From Tetmemena sp. SeJ-2015 (Eukaryota > Ciliophora > Spirotrichea > Sporadotrichida > Oxytrichidae), in assembly GCA_027382625.1 (NCBI GenBank), contig JAJKFJ010021473.1, positions 124,001 through 188,000 on the forward strand: a stretch of DNA of 64,000 bases. The letters run 5' to 3'. The notes under the pieces are model-generated. The model ran no database searches. It was not told where the DNA came from and worked only from the letters and a program-made list of their open reading frames with translations. Numbering within the stretch: the first letter of the stretch is position 1; each line of letters opens with the position of its first letter. This document shows positions 21,670-32,731 of the stretch, one piece after another. Both the position numbers and the translations under genes were made by a program.

Positions 21670-22655
21670 TCATTTTAAGACTTTTAAACATGGAGGAAAA
21701 TCTGGCTCAGGGGGTTCCTTCCATATCTCATTTGCCGACATTTTATCATCTTTAAGAGCTTGGATGTTTTCTTTCTAAGGATTAGCACTGCTCATATTTT
21801 AAGATCCCATTCCATTAATGAAAGACTTGACTCCTTCATTACCTTAAATTCCTTAAGATGATTTACCCCTCCTCGATTACTAGCATAGTTTTGCTAATTT
21901 GAAGCCGATTGAAGAATTAAAAATTAAAAGAACATTAGCACTTGTCTTGAAAGGTGGTTTTGGAGATCTAAGTTACTTTGCCTGTTCCATTCCCATTGAT
22001 ATGGACGCTTTGGTCTTGTGCTTGGAAGGTGTTGCCTAAGCAGAGGGAGGATTTTACGACTCTGACTAGTTTGTTGAGTTCTCATTTGCGCTAGAAGAAT
22101 CCATTCCTTCGCTGCTGTTTGATCTGGGAATTTACTCCTCTACAACTGCAAGTGAAGGATGGATCTTTAGCTTTTCAATCATAGCCTCGACCACACTTGC
22201 ATGATACACTAAGTCATTTAGCTCTAATAGATTCAGTACTTTTTCCCTCAGGAATTACTTGATCTCTTTGTAGCCCAATTAAGAAGCTGTATCGGAGCCA
22301 CTTGAAACCTACTTGTTCAGAGACTAGTAAAGATAAGTGAGAGTGGCGAATATTCCATTATCAAAGCTCTCTTTCCTGAGTCTCTCAACTAAGTTAGTCT
22401 CCCCAGGAATGTAAAACCTATTAGTCTTCACTGTGCAGATAGTGCAAGCAATTTAACTGTTGCCTCTTTTATGGCCTTAGTTCTATCTGAGATAGATTTC
22501 TCATCCACCAGTAACATTGAGTGCTTTATCATGCAATGAAGGAAATTTAATGGAAAGAAAGTGTTCTTAGCCACCAAATGAAAACTCTCGAACAATAAAC
22601 TAGAATCTTGTCAAGATCTTCAAGAAAACAAAGTAGAGTTGTATTAAGTCAAATT
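21670..22655 (-). CDS. Unknown protein with CTIC cysteine pair
   Basis: Reading from about 22,650: LYFVFLKILTRFQFIVREFS, FGGQEHFLSIKFPSLHDKALNVTGG, then CTICTVKTNRFYIPGE, NLVERLRKESFDNGIFATLTYLYQSL, a S/N/Q-rich linker and a C-terminus SANEIWKEPPEPDFPPCLKVLK with TGA at 21,670-21,672. An 18-bp insert between GAT repeats (22,485-22,505) contains an in-frame TGA; removal joins VTGG to QNQGHKRGNSQIACTIC. Cysteines and RFYIPGETNL suggest a small metal-binding fold, but I cannot name it. The 5' end is not determined; an upstream intron is likely. Confidence 0.45.
22485..22505 (-). other. IES, 18 bp, pointer GAT
   Basis: ATC (GAT on the gene strand) occurs at 22,485-22,487 and 22,503-22,505. Removing 18 bp eliminates the only in-frame TGA in an otherwise open 600-base frame. 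The pointer is short, so confidence is moderate. Confidence 0.5.
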
Positions 22656-22685
22656 ATGATAAAAAGAATTAAATAGAAAAGTAAA

Positions 22686-23872
22686 ATGAAAGATATCGTA
22701 CTGATCGAAAGATATAGAACTTAGAGTCGCATTTTCAGTTTGCTATTCCTAGTTTTCTCAGGGTTGATTCTTAGTTAAGTAATGGCTTAATCTTAAGAAC
22801 CTAATCCCTCAGTAGCTACATAAGGTGAGGAGAGTACAGAATTTCCAAGTTTTACCGAGGAGGAATTTAATCCTAGTAAGATCTCAATTTTTTTTTAAAT
22901 TTTCTAGAAAATTTCCAAGAAGGAGTGGAGCAACCTTAACAAGAATTTTCCCCTGAAGAATAAGAGAAGCAAAGGGTTGCACATGAATCGAAGAAAAGAG
23001 CTAGAGATAGAAATCTTTAATTAATTTTTAAATAAATTAAATTGCGCGCCTCACTTACCTCATTTGAGCGTTGGCGATGTGAACTTAACTGCAAATACTT
23101 ATGAGAAATTAAATTCTTAGCTTTTTGATAGATGTCTTCATTCTTGGTATTTCAGACATTTAGTGTGATCACTGCTGCTACACAGAGGGCATGTTAGAAT
23201 CTATTCACTCAGCCATGCAGACTAAACTTCACACCTACCAAGTAAACTTGATCAAGAAAGTTTAAAATAATAATGCTAATGAGAGCTACTTCATGAGAGG
23301 CTTATTCCTGCACTTCATCAATACCAGCATATTCTAGAGTGAGGAAGAGATTGACAGATTTTTATCCATTCCTTTGAATTGAAGGCTTTTTCTCAGAAAA
23401 GAAGGAGTACTCGAATGAACTTAGACTATTTAGGGATGCAGCTCAAAGACTCGCAAAGAGAGATGATTTGAGAGTAGGAATAGTTACTGATAAGGCTCTT
23501 GTTCACAAGTAAACTTTAATTAAGACTAAAGCATAATAAATATGTCATAGCTTAATTTATAAGCAAAAATACGGAGTTAAATGGTTCGATGAGTTTTCTC
23601 ACAACTCCATTGTCCTAGAAAAAATAAAAATATATCTATCTCATGATGGATGGAGTAACCTTATAATCGGATATTAGAGCAAGGATAAATCAATTAAGCA
23701 TAATTAACTTTATAATTACTTTGAAATATACTGTATTTTAATTGAAGCATATATTATGGATTCAATGATTTTAAAAAGAGAGGGTGTTTTTTGTGTGCCT
23801 GACTCAAACATGTATCTTAACAATATCATCCTTAAGCATCCGGAATCCAAGGCAAAACGTTCCCTCTAATGA
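22686..23872 (+). CDS. Secreted or ER thioredoxin-like protein (CxxC)
   Basis: Seen: start 22,686, with a signal peptide core (IFSLLFLVFSGLILSQVMAQ), an acidic Q/E-rich stretch, a GT-AG intron (about 22,877-22,905), then VFILGISDIQCDHCCYTEGM containing a CDHC pair after a hydrophobic strand. This is followed by LESIHSAMQTKLHTYQVNLI, FFSEKKEYSNELRLFRDAAQ, RLAKRDDLRVGIVTDKALVH and KYGVKWFDEF. Known: a strand followed by CxxC, and a later 'DLRVGIVTD' strand, is the pattern of thioredoxin/PDI folds. Inference: a secretory-pathway thiol-disulfide protein. A 28-bp IES with pointer TTTTT (23,359-23,391) is clear; others are likely between about 23,520 and 23,800. The proposed TGA at 23,870 is provisional. 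Confidence 0.5.
23359..23391 (+). other. IES, 28 bp, pointer TTTTT
   Basis: TTTTT occurs at 23,359-23,363 and 23,387-23,391. The insert contains an in-frame TGA. Removal joins EEEIDR to FFSEKKEYSNELRLFRDAAQ. Confidence 0.65.
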
Positions 23873-23941
23873 AAGTAAATAAATGCTCGCCAGAGATTGA
23901 GTGAGATAACATAGAACTCTATTTCCTTTAACACCCAAACT

Positions 23942-24840
23942 ATGAAAGAGTAAGAGTAGGAGCCCAACTCTTGCTATCAAGATATGAAAACTACCGATAT
24001 TAAATATGACTCCCAGAAACCTCAAGGGGAAAATTTAAATTATCCAGTCAAACACACTTTGAACTCATTTCACACCAAAGCTGATAACTTAAACGCAAAT
24101 AATAACCATTCTTTTTATCTTTGATAGATCTAGCCTAATAAACGAGTTTTATCATTAGAAAACTTCTGCTACCGATGATTAAGATGCTATACTGCTCTAT
24201 TCGAAAAAATCCAGGAACTTCGATCAAGGGAGGGAGAGGAGTTGCAGCTGGACTATGACCTTTGATAGCTGCACATCTGAGAAGGTGAGCGAGGATCCTC
24301 ATCCCTTGCAATCAATCGGGAAAGATTCTCAAAAGCTACTTACTATCAAGGGAGATTTTATTGAATAGTAAACATCGAACAAGATTACCAGTAAGCCAAA
24401 ATAGAGTCATAGGAGGATTTAACAAATTTAGCACATGCCTTAAACTGTCATCTTAAATATTTTTAACGTAAGAAAGGCCTCGTGATTCAATAAGTAGTCA
24501 GAAGTATCATTAGTATTTTAATTTTCTCTTTCTTTTTCAACCCTACAATACCAGCTACTTGAGCTTTGTAAATCACAAAGGACCCTTGCTTAGAGATTAG
24601 CTAAATTGAAAATTCAAACAACAATAAGCAGAGAGAAGAAAGAAGGAGAAATCCCTAGCGTCCTAAAAATCCTCAGTCAATATTGACTTATCAGTTGGCC
24701 ATGAGTAGCTACAAGACTCACCAATATTTCATAGGAGCATCCCAATTTAAAAATTTGGGGAGGAGATGGACAAGTTTTATAAAAGATATTTTAAAATGCT
24801 ACTAATCTTCTTATATATTTCTATTTAAGATATTAATTGA
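23942..24840 (+). CDS. Unknown Q/S-rich protein
   Basis: The start at 23,942 gives MKEQEQEPNSCYQDMKTTDI. The frame runs through NYPVKHTLNSFHTKADNLNA, then a 34-bp IES (pointer TTTTATC, 24,113-24,153), then HQKTSATDDQDAILLYSKKS and further charged, S/Q-rich sequence to about 24,470. After an intron or IES, a last part (NYKxx-poor, Q/K-rich: KKEKSLASQKSSVNIDLSVG) ends QDIN with TGA 24,838-24,840. No domain recognised. It may be a regulatory or scaffold protein; nothing in the sequence says more. Confidence 0.4.
24113..24153 (+). other. IES, 34 bp, 7-bp pointer TTTTATC
   Basis: TTTTATC occurs at 24,113-24,119 and 24,147-24,153. The unremoved frame ends in TGA inside the insert. Removal joins NNNHSFY to HQKTSATDDQDAILLYSKKS and keeps the frame open for about 330 bases. 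Confidence 0.75.
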
Positions 24841-25340
24841 GGCTCAATCAAGAATCCCTACCTAATAGTTTGTTTCCTTTTTGTTCTTATTTCACTAATA
24901 GGTAGGATATTGTAAATTGTTTCAAAAATTAGACTATAAAAGATAGCACCACACATTTACTTCGAAAAAAGAGCGGCCGCGATTAATCGCTCAGTACACT
25001 AATTAACTTTAATGGTGCTGTCAAAGTCAAAGATTTGATTTATAATAGAAGCTCTTTTTTAAAAAAAATTTTCTATAATTTCATAAAATAAGCTCATCAA
25101 AAGAGAAAGCTGATATTGGAGTGTCAAATCAAGGAAATCATTAATTTGATGATTTCATTCAGGGCTCTTAGATAAAGATAAAGAGGGGAAGCAGGAACAA
25201 GAGCCTCTACTTTTGAAATTAAGATATGAAATTATGGTATGAAAGTTTAAATTACATTAATTTGAAATAACCTATGAATCAGTGCTTAATCTCTCTTATA
25301 TAGTTTTAGGAAGATCATTATAAGTTTTAATGATAATTAA
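24841..25340. other. AT-rich spacer
   Basis: Between converging genes. AT-rich apart from a GCGGCCGC site at about 24,974. An imperfect inverted repeat (CTACCTAATAG / CTAATAGGTAG, about 24,858-24,905) is visible but short. No gene seen. Confidence 0.4.
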
Positions 25341-25583
25341 TCAGTTGAATTTGAGTTTGCCAGTGACTTCTTATTTCATGTTCATTGAGTGGATAGTTGA
25401 GTTGAGTTCATCTATTAATATCGCATAGTTCTTTTGTTGCTCTGTGAGAGAGGCCTCTAGTATTTTAATGTGGTTGTTCTTTTAAATACAAGAGCAGCAG
25501 CAAGTAGCATTATCAATGGCATAGATTCACCAGTAGGTAAAAAAGAATAAGACGATAAAATTAAGGATAAATATTTTAAACAT
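25341..25583 (-). CDS. Small membrane-anchored coiled-coil protein
   Basis: Start at 25,583: MFKIFILNFIVLFFFTY, a membrane anchor, then a Cys cluster (NATCCCSCIQKNN) and a short helix (ILEASLTEQQKNYAILIDEL), ending TGKLKFN with TGA at 25,341. A TGA interrupts the anchor as given; a 12-bp insert between CTA repeats (25,522-25,536) removes it. The length is about 75 residues. The CCCSC motif next to a membrane span suggests palmitoylation (inference). No family recognised. Confidence 0.45.
25522..25536 (-). other. Possible IES, 12 bp, pointer CTA
   Basis: TAG (CTA on the gene strand) occurs at 25,522-25,524 and 25,534-25,536, flanking the only in-frame TGA. The repeat is short and the insert tiny, so this is tentative. 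Confidence 0.4.
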
Positions 25584-25981
25584 AGTCTTAAAATTATTTA
25601 AAATATGAAGTAATAGGAAGAATGGACACAGGCTTATTGTGTCAGAGATAAGATACTTTTTCTTACTGCTTCTGAATTGGTAATAATTCAATTGTTAAAT
25701 GGGATAGATACGTTAAAGAAGAATGTTTGGAATAATAAGAGCTCCGAAAATTTACGAGAGCAGCAGTTCCTACATAGTTGAAGCATTTTTGAAAAGTGAT
25801 CCTTTTCCTGAATAAGGGGATTATAATATCTTTTTTAAATCTGTCTGTAATAGAAGATAGTCTAAAAATATTATAAATACATTATTGACAAATATCTGAT
25901 TCGAAACCTTATTAGCTCATTTAAAAGCACTCCCCATTAACTATAACCCTATTTAAAAAGAGAAAAGTAAAACAGAGCAAA
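25584..25981. other. AT-rich divergent spacer
   Basis: Between two divergently transcribed genes. AT-rich and without visible coding sequence, so likely holds both promoters. Confidence 0.4.
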
Positions 25982-27978
25982 ATGCTTGAAAGATAAGAAA
26001 AGTTTGATATTTAAGATGCAAGGCCTCGCATTTACAGTGACTTAGATCCCTACTTACTCACTTAGACTTAAATTATTGGAGCTACTCCTCCTCACTACTC
26101 ATCAGAGAGTGATCGAAAAAGGGTAAATAGGCGGTACCACCTTCACCAAAAGCAGGAGAGTGGTAGCTAGAGTGCAAAACGCAAATTTTCAAATCCTGAA
26201 AACCCAAACGAATTGAATCGCTTACGCAAAAACAGCTTCAGAAAAAAGACGGTGATCAGAGGGGAAATTGAAGAAGTTGAAACATCGGGAGACTGCACTC
26301 TGCCTACGAGAATAAGCTTCCACCCTGAAATGAGTTTGTTTGAGGATATTAGTGAAACGTAGCTACACACTGCTGGTGACGAGTCTCAAATTACTAACAT
26401 AAATCAGACTAAAAAATTCATGCTAATTTTTAAAGCAATTTTAAAGTAATATAGACGACAGATGAGGTCACCTCCCACCTAAATATAAGAAAGCTTAGGA
26501 AATCTAGAAACTTCAACTAAACATACTACCATTAGCACAACTAAACGTATAGTGAGAGGCCAAACGCTCCTTTATTAGTAGAATAGAGGCCTGGTTTTGA
26601 ATTCATTGCTCAGTACAAAAAGATAAATCCTAATTTCATTATAACTCTTAATATTGTCACTCTAATATATTAGAAGTAGAAAATCTTTTCTATTTTTCCT
26701 TGAATAATCAGGAAAGAGAAATTTAAATGAAATGAAAGAGTCCCGAGAACTGGGAGAGAATTAACAGTATTCAATAGCAGCATGAAAAATTTGCTTAGAC
26801 TCATTAAGCAAACTAGCAACTGACTGTTCTGAGTAGAATTTTAGCTGATAGAGGTTTGAGTTAGACGATAAGAACGAGAAACAGAGCCTATTCTAAGGAC
26901 ATGAGTGTCAAGGAAAAAATAGAAGGATCCCATCCAGCTTAAGTAAATAAGTTGGATATTTATGGGGCTCAGATAAACTAAACATCACAGAGAGATAATT
27001 ATAATACCTTTTAAGATAATAAACCTTGTTCTCAACTCAAATGGAATTATTATATTCAAGGAATTAGCATAACTTAATTAATTTATTTACATATAATAGG
27101 CCCAGAAGAAAAATGTCTCATCTTCAATCAGTTGATTTATCAAGCTCATTTATCTAAATTAATTTTTTTAGTAGAAAATATATGAGGACTTATTGAATTT
27201 AATATAAGTAAAAATAACGCCTCCACTTTTTAATTCTAATTTGATTATATTTATATGAAAATAATTTAAGAATCCTAAATCCGGTTTTGATACTGTGTCA
27301 GATGTTTCGAAAACACTGTGCAAGGATTATTACAATTTATCTGCCACTAGCAAGAAAAAGAATTGCTAAATCTTTGAATAGACCTATCAAAATATCAAAA
27401 GCTCAAACTTTAAATTTGATATTGTCTTTTACTCTTTGATAAATGGTAAAGGAATCATATTGAATCCTAAAACCTAAATTACTGTATGAATCAATTTAAT
27501 TCTGAAGATTAAATTCTTTTATTAGAAATATCATTCTTATTAAATTTGTAGGATAAAATATTTTTTGCCTTTAAAAAGATAAATTAGAATTGCACTTTCA
27601 TATTTTGAATCTGGAGCTTAGATTATAAATTTTAATTAGTCAATATATAGAATACCAATTAGAATCTTATTTCTATTCTATTATATTAGCAAGTAGCTTT
27701 CTCCTCTGAAACTGCTGAAATTTAAATACTAAAATGAAATTGAAATCTAAAATGGTGGTGGTTTCACTTAAGAACCAACCCCAGCTAGTCCTATTAAGTT
27801 AGGGCAGCACTATAAAAGTCCAGTGCCACAGGGCAAGACGATAATAGTTTTGCCTCAGGCCTTGCCACAGGAAAATTACATAAATCATTTTAGAATCAAG
27901 TCTTAAAGAAAGTACAGTTAGGATATCCGAGCGAAATAAAGAAATTTATCTCCTCTCACTCCTAATTAATAAATATGA
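25982..27978 (+). CDS. Unknown low-complexity multi-segment protein
   Basis: Start 25,982: MLERQEKFDIQDARPRIYSD, then a basic region (KRKFSNPENPNELNRLRKNS) and TRISFHPEMSLFEDISETQ, open to about 26,780. Further coding-like segments lie at about 27,281-27,487 (FDTVSDVSKTLCKDYYNLSA) and 27,690-27,978 (PTPASPIKLGQHYKSPVPQG ... NLSPLTPNQQI, TGA 27,976-27,978). AT-rich non-coding stretches lie between them. I join them as one gene because strand and composition agree, but they could be two genes. No domain recognised. Confidence 0.4.
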
Positions 27979-28273
27979 AATATAGACTTATTTTTAAGTT
28001 ATTAGAGGAATTAAAAAACAAATTTTAAATGTCATAATTACTGGTTTAAATCAATTTTATACACGGATTTAGTTTAGTAAGAAGTCTGAAAATATTTGTG
28101 AAAGTAATCTTAATTTAATAATCTACCTTAATTAGTGAAGAATCCTTTTTTCTAGTTTAATTAAATCGATTTGAGAAATTCAAGAAGGAGAACGATGTCT
28201 TCATTAAAAAATAAAACTCCTTAATTGAAATTTTTTGCATAGATTAAATTAAAATATAAGCTATTTCTAATTA

Positions 28274-30197
28274 TCAATGGCCATAGAATGGGATAGAAAA
28301 GTACAAGATACCTGATAGTCTTTAAAACTTATCCATTCTCTTGAAGAAGCAAGTCCAAATCATAAAACATGTAGGTCCCACTTTCAAACATCCCACATCT
28401 CTGACTCACTCCTGAGCTTATATACTTTAAATTCAAAATTAAATTAGGAAAACTGTTCGTGTGTCATTTCTACGTAGAGCAAAGAACCGAAGAATACCAT
28501 AGCCAAAGTGAAGGAAATATTCAGAAAAGGATCATAATCGTAGAGCCTGTTTGATGACTATTTGAGCTTTGAGAAGGCTTCGATTTGAAGTATTTCAAGT
28601 CCATGTAAAAGAATTTAAAAAGCAGGTACAAAACAAAAGGCATCACTATTCATTAATTAAAAGCAATCACAAATTCTCGTATCTTTGCTTATTATTTATG
28701 AATATAGATATGAAAGGGAAGAAGGCGAGTGATAGCCAATAAATTGATTGGTAATATACCACCCATACGATTGGAGAGGAAACTTAGTACTCTGGTTTCC
28801 AGGTAGCTTTCCTTCTCATCTTAAACAAAATGAGTGAAACCAAAGCCTTTACCAAGTAAATAACTGGTGTAACTATGGCCTCAGTCATAACCAACTTATT
28901 TTTTTTACTTGACCATATTAATTCCAGCTTGATCTTCTCTGCAATCGTACGTTGAAGAAAAGCTAATCAGGGAGTAACTCCTAAAGAAAGTACTGTTTGA
29001 GGCTAGCTCCAAGTTTAGGATAGCAACGATTAGGATATTCAAAATTTTAGAGAGATAAAGTCTAGCAATTTGCTAATTTATCAAGTCCTGTGCGAAATCC
29101 CATTTCTCATAGAGAGATATTTTAGTAAGGATAGTAGGTATTCCAACATTTACCAGAGTGATGACTAATTGAGGAATGAAACTCGCCTAATAAAGTTAAC
29201 CTAAAGACAAATACTTACAATTTGTTTCAAGATTTACACATTAGCAAAGTAGTTCTCAATATCTGATTCATTAAATATGATAAGGTAACATTAAAAATAA
29301 AATTTCTTATTCATAGAAGTAGACAGCCACAATCATTACCCAACCACAAGAAAGGATGAATATAAATATCTTGCCTGAAAGAATGATGAGAGTTATAGTT
29401 CTTCTAAACAAAAGTTCAATTTTATCTTTCTAAGATCTATTCTTTATTCTGATCTTAATGATAGCTTCATCTTAAGTGAGCTTGAGTTGGCGTACAGTAG
29501 CCTTTTACTTTTCATCATACTCAGGCTTTATAATTATGATAAAGAGATTTTAAGAATTTGACAGTCCCAAGCATTAAAGAAAAGTTTGGAGAGAGGTTTC
29601 TCATGATCTCCGTGTATTTCATCCCACTTCATGAGTCTATGAAATTTCATCCACTTGTACATATTGCACACAAAAACTAATAGTATGAAACCTATAATTG
29701 TGAAGATGTAATATAGCTCTTTTCCATTTGGAAATCTACTATAGAGTATCATACACGGAATGAAATTTATGCAGAGGTCTGATTTAATGCTCCACTCAGT
29801 ATACAAGAAAAAAACTTGCATAGTCGCAAATATAAGGAAAATCAAGATTGAAAGAGCCACGATATACCTAAAGAACACATAGAAACTTTCTATTGATTTA
29901 TCATATCTCAGGCCAATAAATAATAAGAAATTAAATCAATCTTGCGAGTATCAGAACCTAAAGGAACAACCCTATCAAAGTTTTCCTCGACATATTCGTA
30001 GAATCTTTTACAACAATGCCTTTTAGTTTGCTGTCTGTAATTTTTGAGTCCAATAATTTAACTTATATCAGATCTATTCCATTAAATAGGTCATTTCGCA
30101 AAGTATCTTCATCCTCTTAAGCTTTCTTTTTCACGAACTATTTCTTCATGAATTGATCCAATATCTTTTAAGTTTTAAGCGGTCTCGCGGAATCCAT
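28274..30197 (-). CDS. TMC-like (transmembrane channel-like) protein
   Basis: Known: TMC proteins are multi-pass ion channels, including the mechanotransduction channels of hair cells. Seen from the start at 30,197: a charged N-region, FYEYVEENFDRVVPLGSDTR, then RYDKSIESFYVFFRYIVALSILIFLIF (the TMC pattern 'xxxSFYxFxRxxxxLNxxxxL'). Hydrophobic segments follow near 29,760, 29,700, 29,370 and 29,150. Then comes ASFIPQLVITLVNVGIPTIL with YEKWDF (the TMC-domain segment), a YDCREDQAGINMVK motif near 28,930, ALVSLILFKMRRKATWKPEY, and last spans (about 28,770 and 28,500). TGA is at 28,274. The order of these motifs fits the TMC domain throughout. Several introns and IESs interrupt it; one frame change lies just before RYDKSIESF (about 29,905-29,940). 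Confidence 0.75.
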
Positions 30198-30239
30198 AGT
30201 GTCTTAAGTCTAATTTAAAAACATACGCTTTAATTAGGG

Positions 30240-31727
30240 TTTTACTTTGACTCCTTATAAGCTTACTTGAGTTAGTTCTTCAAATCACTAATTTCCAAAT
30301 TAAGAATTAAAAAACTTACTCTAATTCTCTGACCTTGTTAACGAGTTCTTCAATTTAGACTTGCTATTTAGCATTTTCTTTTTAGGCTTTTAATAATTTA
30401 TCTGTAAGATCTTAGTTCTTCTTATTTGTAGCATCATTACTGGGTTGATTTCGAGGCATTTGTGTCGGCTAAAAAGGCTTTTAAAACTCATCCTATGGCA
30501 TTTAGCTAGGTTATCTTTGATATTAAGGCTATTGATTTTGTTGCTATTGCTACTGAGGCTAAAATTAAAATAACCTTCTGTTTGAATTCATCAGGTAGAT
30601 TCATAATGACTCTTTCATTATCGGATGTGAAGAAGCTATTTGGTGGCATAATTTCAGCTCCTGCTAGATGCTTTTGTAAACCATCTGCACCAAATTTATG
30701 AATGGCCTTATCATCAACTTAATTCTCGTCGCCATAGTATGGATCACTAAAGCCCTTATTTTAGGGGTACTCAAAGTCATTTGCCGCAACCCTTCTCGTA
30801 CGCTTAAACTTATTCTCCTCTATCTGTCTTTATCTCTCCTATTCTTATCTTTGATTCTCGAGTTCTTAGGCTCACTGATCTTCTTCATTTTGAACTGTCT
30901 TTTTCTTCTGCTACTCTCTTTCTCTTATCCTGTCAAAGTCCGTTTTAGGAGGAGGTATGGGCTTTGGATTTTTATAAGTACCACTTTTCATCTCTGTGGG
31001 AGGCGGCGGCTCATTCATAAAATTATTGGTTGCTCCCTTGAATTTAGGCTGCTAAGAGCTCGTCTATGGTTACATTTGGGAAGCTGGCTTAACTTGATTG
31101 GAGACTCTTCTTGGATCCACATTATTCGCATACACTACATTTCTCTCTTGCTGAGCTTATGTCTCTAGTAAAAATAATTATAAACTCTGCCCGTTTTCTT
31201 CTCCAGTCATCCAAGGATTAGCCACCGCTTGGAGATGCTGGTTCTTAATCTATGGCAGAATAATTTCTCATTCTATAGGGATCATTAAACTACGACATTT
31301 GAGTTCTCTTGACTGGACTGCCTATATTTTAAGGGGAGAGAAACGGATTATTTGTCATTGAGTCGTGATTTAAATAGCTAGCGGAGTTGTAATTTTCTCA
31401 GTCAGATACCTGTGGTTTTTATTCTTAGACAGCATGGCCTGCAGCTTTGGCTCTCACTACAGGGTCATTTGTGTTTGACTTTTGTTTCAAGTACTTGTAA
31501 TCATTTCCATGTCTCAGTAAATCATCCATGCCAATATTTTGAAGATTTAGGTCTATATTTGTGAGATGAAAGACAACAGCTTATAAGAGAAGAAAGATCT
31601 TACTTCTAAAATTGCTGAATTCATTAAGGCCTTCAAGATAAACTTGGGCATCCCTGCCTACATAGTCTGCATACTTTTTGACAGCTGGGTCTATTCAATC
31701 TTTCAAATCTAAATTTAATTTTACCAT
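30240..31727 (-). CDS. Disordered/coiled-coil protein upstream of TMC
   Basis: The start at 31,727 reads MVKLNLDPAVKKYADYVG after removing an 18-bp insert. It continues GRDAQVYLEGLNEFSNF, NIGMDDLLRHGNDYKYLKQK, a P/Q/S-rich region, a highly charged region (about 30,830-30,980), GFSDPYYGDENQVDDKAIHK, and a C-terminal coiled coil (DLTDKLLKAQKENAKQQVQI, EELVNKVRELE). The first block resembles the short N-terminal domain of trafficking adaptors but I cannot name it. It lies immediately upstream of the TMC gene on the same strand; whether it is separate or the TMC N-terminus is not settled. Multiple frame breaks remain. Confidence 0.45.
31690..31711 (-). other. IES, 18 bp, pointer TAGA
   Basis: TCTA (TAGA on the gene strand) occurs at 31,690-31,693 and 31,708-31,711. 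Removal deletes an in-frame TGA eleven codons after the start and joins MVKLNL to DPAVKKYADYVG. Confidence 0.6.
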
Positions 31728-32378
31728 CGTAAGTTGGGTACATTTTTCAGGAAAATAAGTTATACTCTTTCTTTAATCAATATTTTTGAAATTTTTAGCA
31801 GGTTCAGCTAACATATGTTTTCAATATTTATGACGAATATCATTTCTGACATTATCATATCTATTTTGAAGTAGATAATGGTGAGTGAATTATCTTAATG
31901 TATTAATATTAATTTAAATGCTCTTTTGCTCTTTTTAAATTTGAAATAAGTGCTCATAAATTTATCAGCTTAAGGAATTATGATCAGTAAGTGCCAGAAT
32001 ATAAAATGCTTAAAGCTCTTGACCATTTTTGCAGCCCTCCTTTGATAAAAAGTCTCTAATGCCCAATTTTGAATATTAAAACTTGAGCTACGTATTTAGC
32101 TTCAATGCATTCCTCTGGAAGGACAGAGCAAGCTACGTACATATTATACGTAAATCTCTTTTGAAAGTGGAAGATTGCGTTATGTCTAAAACCGTAATCT
32201 TCCTTTTCGTAATTTTTATTACTTAAAATTATAAATTAATAAAGCTTATCTCTGCAATTTCTTATCCAGCTTTGAGACAGATAAAGAGGTAGCTATTATC
32301 TTTTATAAGAGGTTAATAGAGCCGAATGTAATAGGGTAGTATATTAATTTCTAATCAAACTTGTTCATTTAGATTGAA
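31728..32378. other. AT-rich spacer
   Basis: Between the coiled-coil gene start and the U2 3' end. I see no gene or repeat; a moderately GC-richer patch at about 32,030-32,200 has no open frame that looks coding. Confidence 0.45.
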
Positions 32379-32570
32379 AGACGGGTGTGCCACTCAAGGA
32401 GGTAGTGTGAGTCCGAGGCGACACTGATGGTGCTGAGAGCAAGCTACCCAGCGAATCCATCCCCAAAAGAAATTGATGTGAAAATAGCGTCTCCGTAGAG
32501 ACGATACCAGTTTTCACACTGATAAGAACAGATACTACACTTGATCTTAGCCAAAAGGCCGAGAAGGTAT
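32379..32570 (-). ncRNA. U2 spliceosomal snRNA
   Basis: Read on the minus strand, the RNA begins AUACCUUCUCGGCCUUUUGG, the near-universal U2 5' end. The branch-point recognition sequence GUGUAGUAUCUGUUC follows, then stem-loop II sequence AUCAGUGUGAAAACUGGUAU. A U-rich Sm-like site (AAUUUCUUUUGG, about 32,460) and a 3' stem ending GGCACACCCGUCU complete it. The length of about 190 nt matches U2. Function (known): pairs with the intron branch point and U6. The 3' end is set by the terminal stem and is accurate to a few bases. Confidence 0.95.
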
Positions 32571-32592
32571 GAATTTTCATACGCAAGGGAGG

Positions 32593-32602
32593 TATATAAA
32601 TA
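32593..32602 (-). promoter_or_regulatory. TATA-like element upstream of U2
   Basis: TATTTATATA (gene strand) lies about 23-32 bp upstream of the U2 5' end, a position typical of a TATA box. It sits in a GC-richer promoter-like patch. Confidence 0.5.
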
Positions 32603-32731
32603 CCCCACTCGCTAAATGTTAATGGTTCAAAATTTGCAAAATAAAATACACTGTCCAAAATATCACACTCACAGAGTAGAAATCAATAGGGTTAGATGGA
32701 TTTATTATAAAATCTTTTATAAAGATAGAAA

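Noticed and set aside
24858..24905. Imperfect inverted repeat as terminator or hairpin
   Set aside because: Short, with two mismatches and a long loop, in AT-rich sequence; likely chance.
30698..31168. Plus-strand leucine-rich 156-codon open frame with membrane-like segments
   Set aside because: Antisense to the highly charged K/E/R-rich region of the coiled-coil gene; hydrophobicity is a complement effect.
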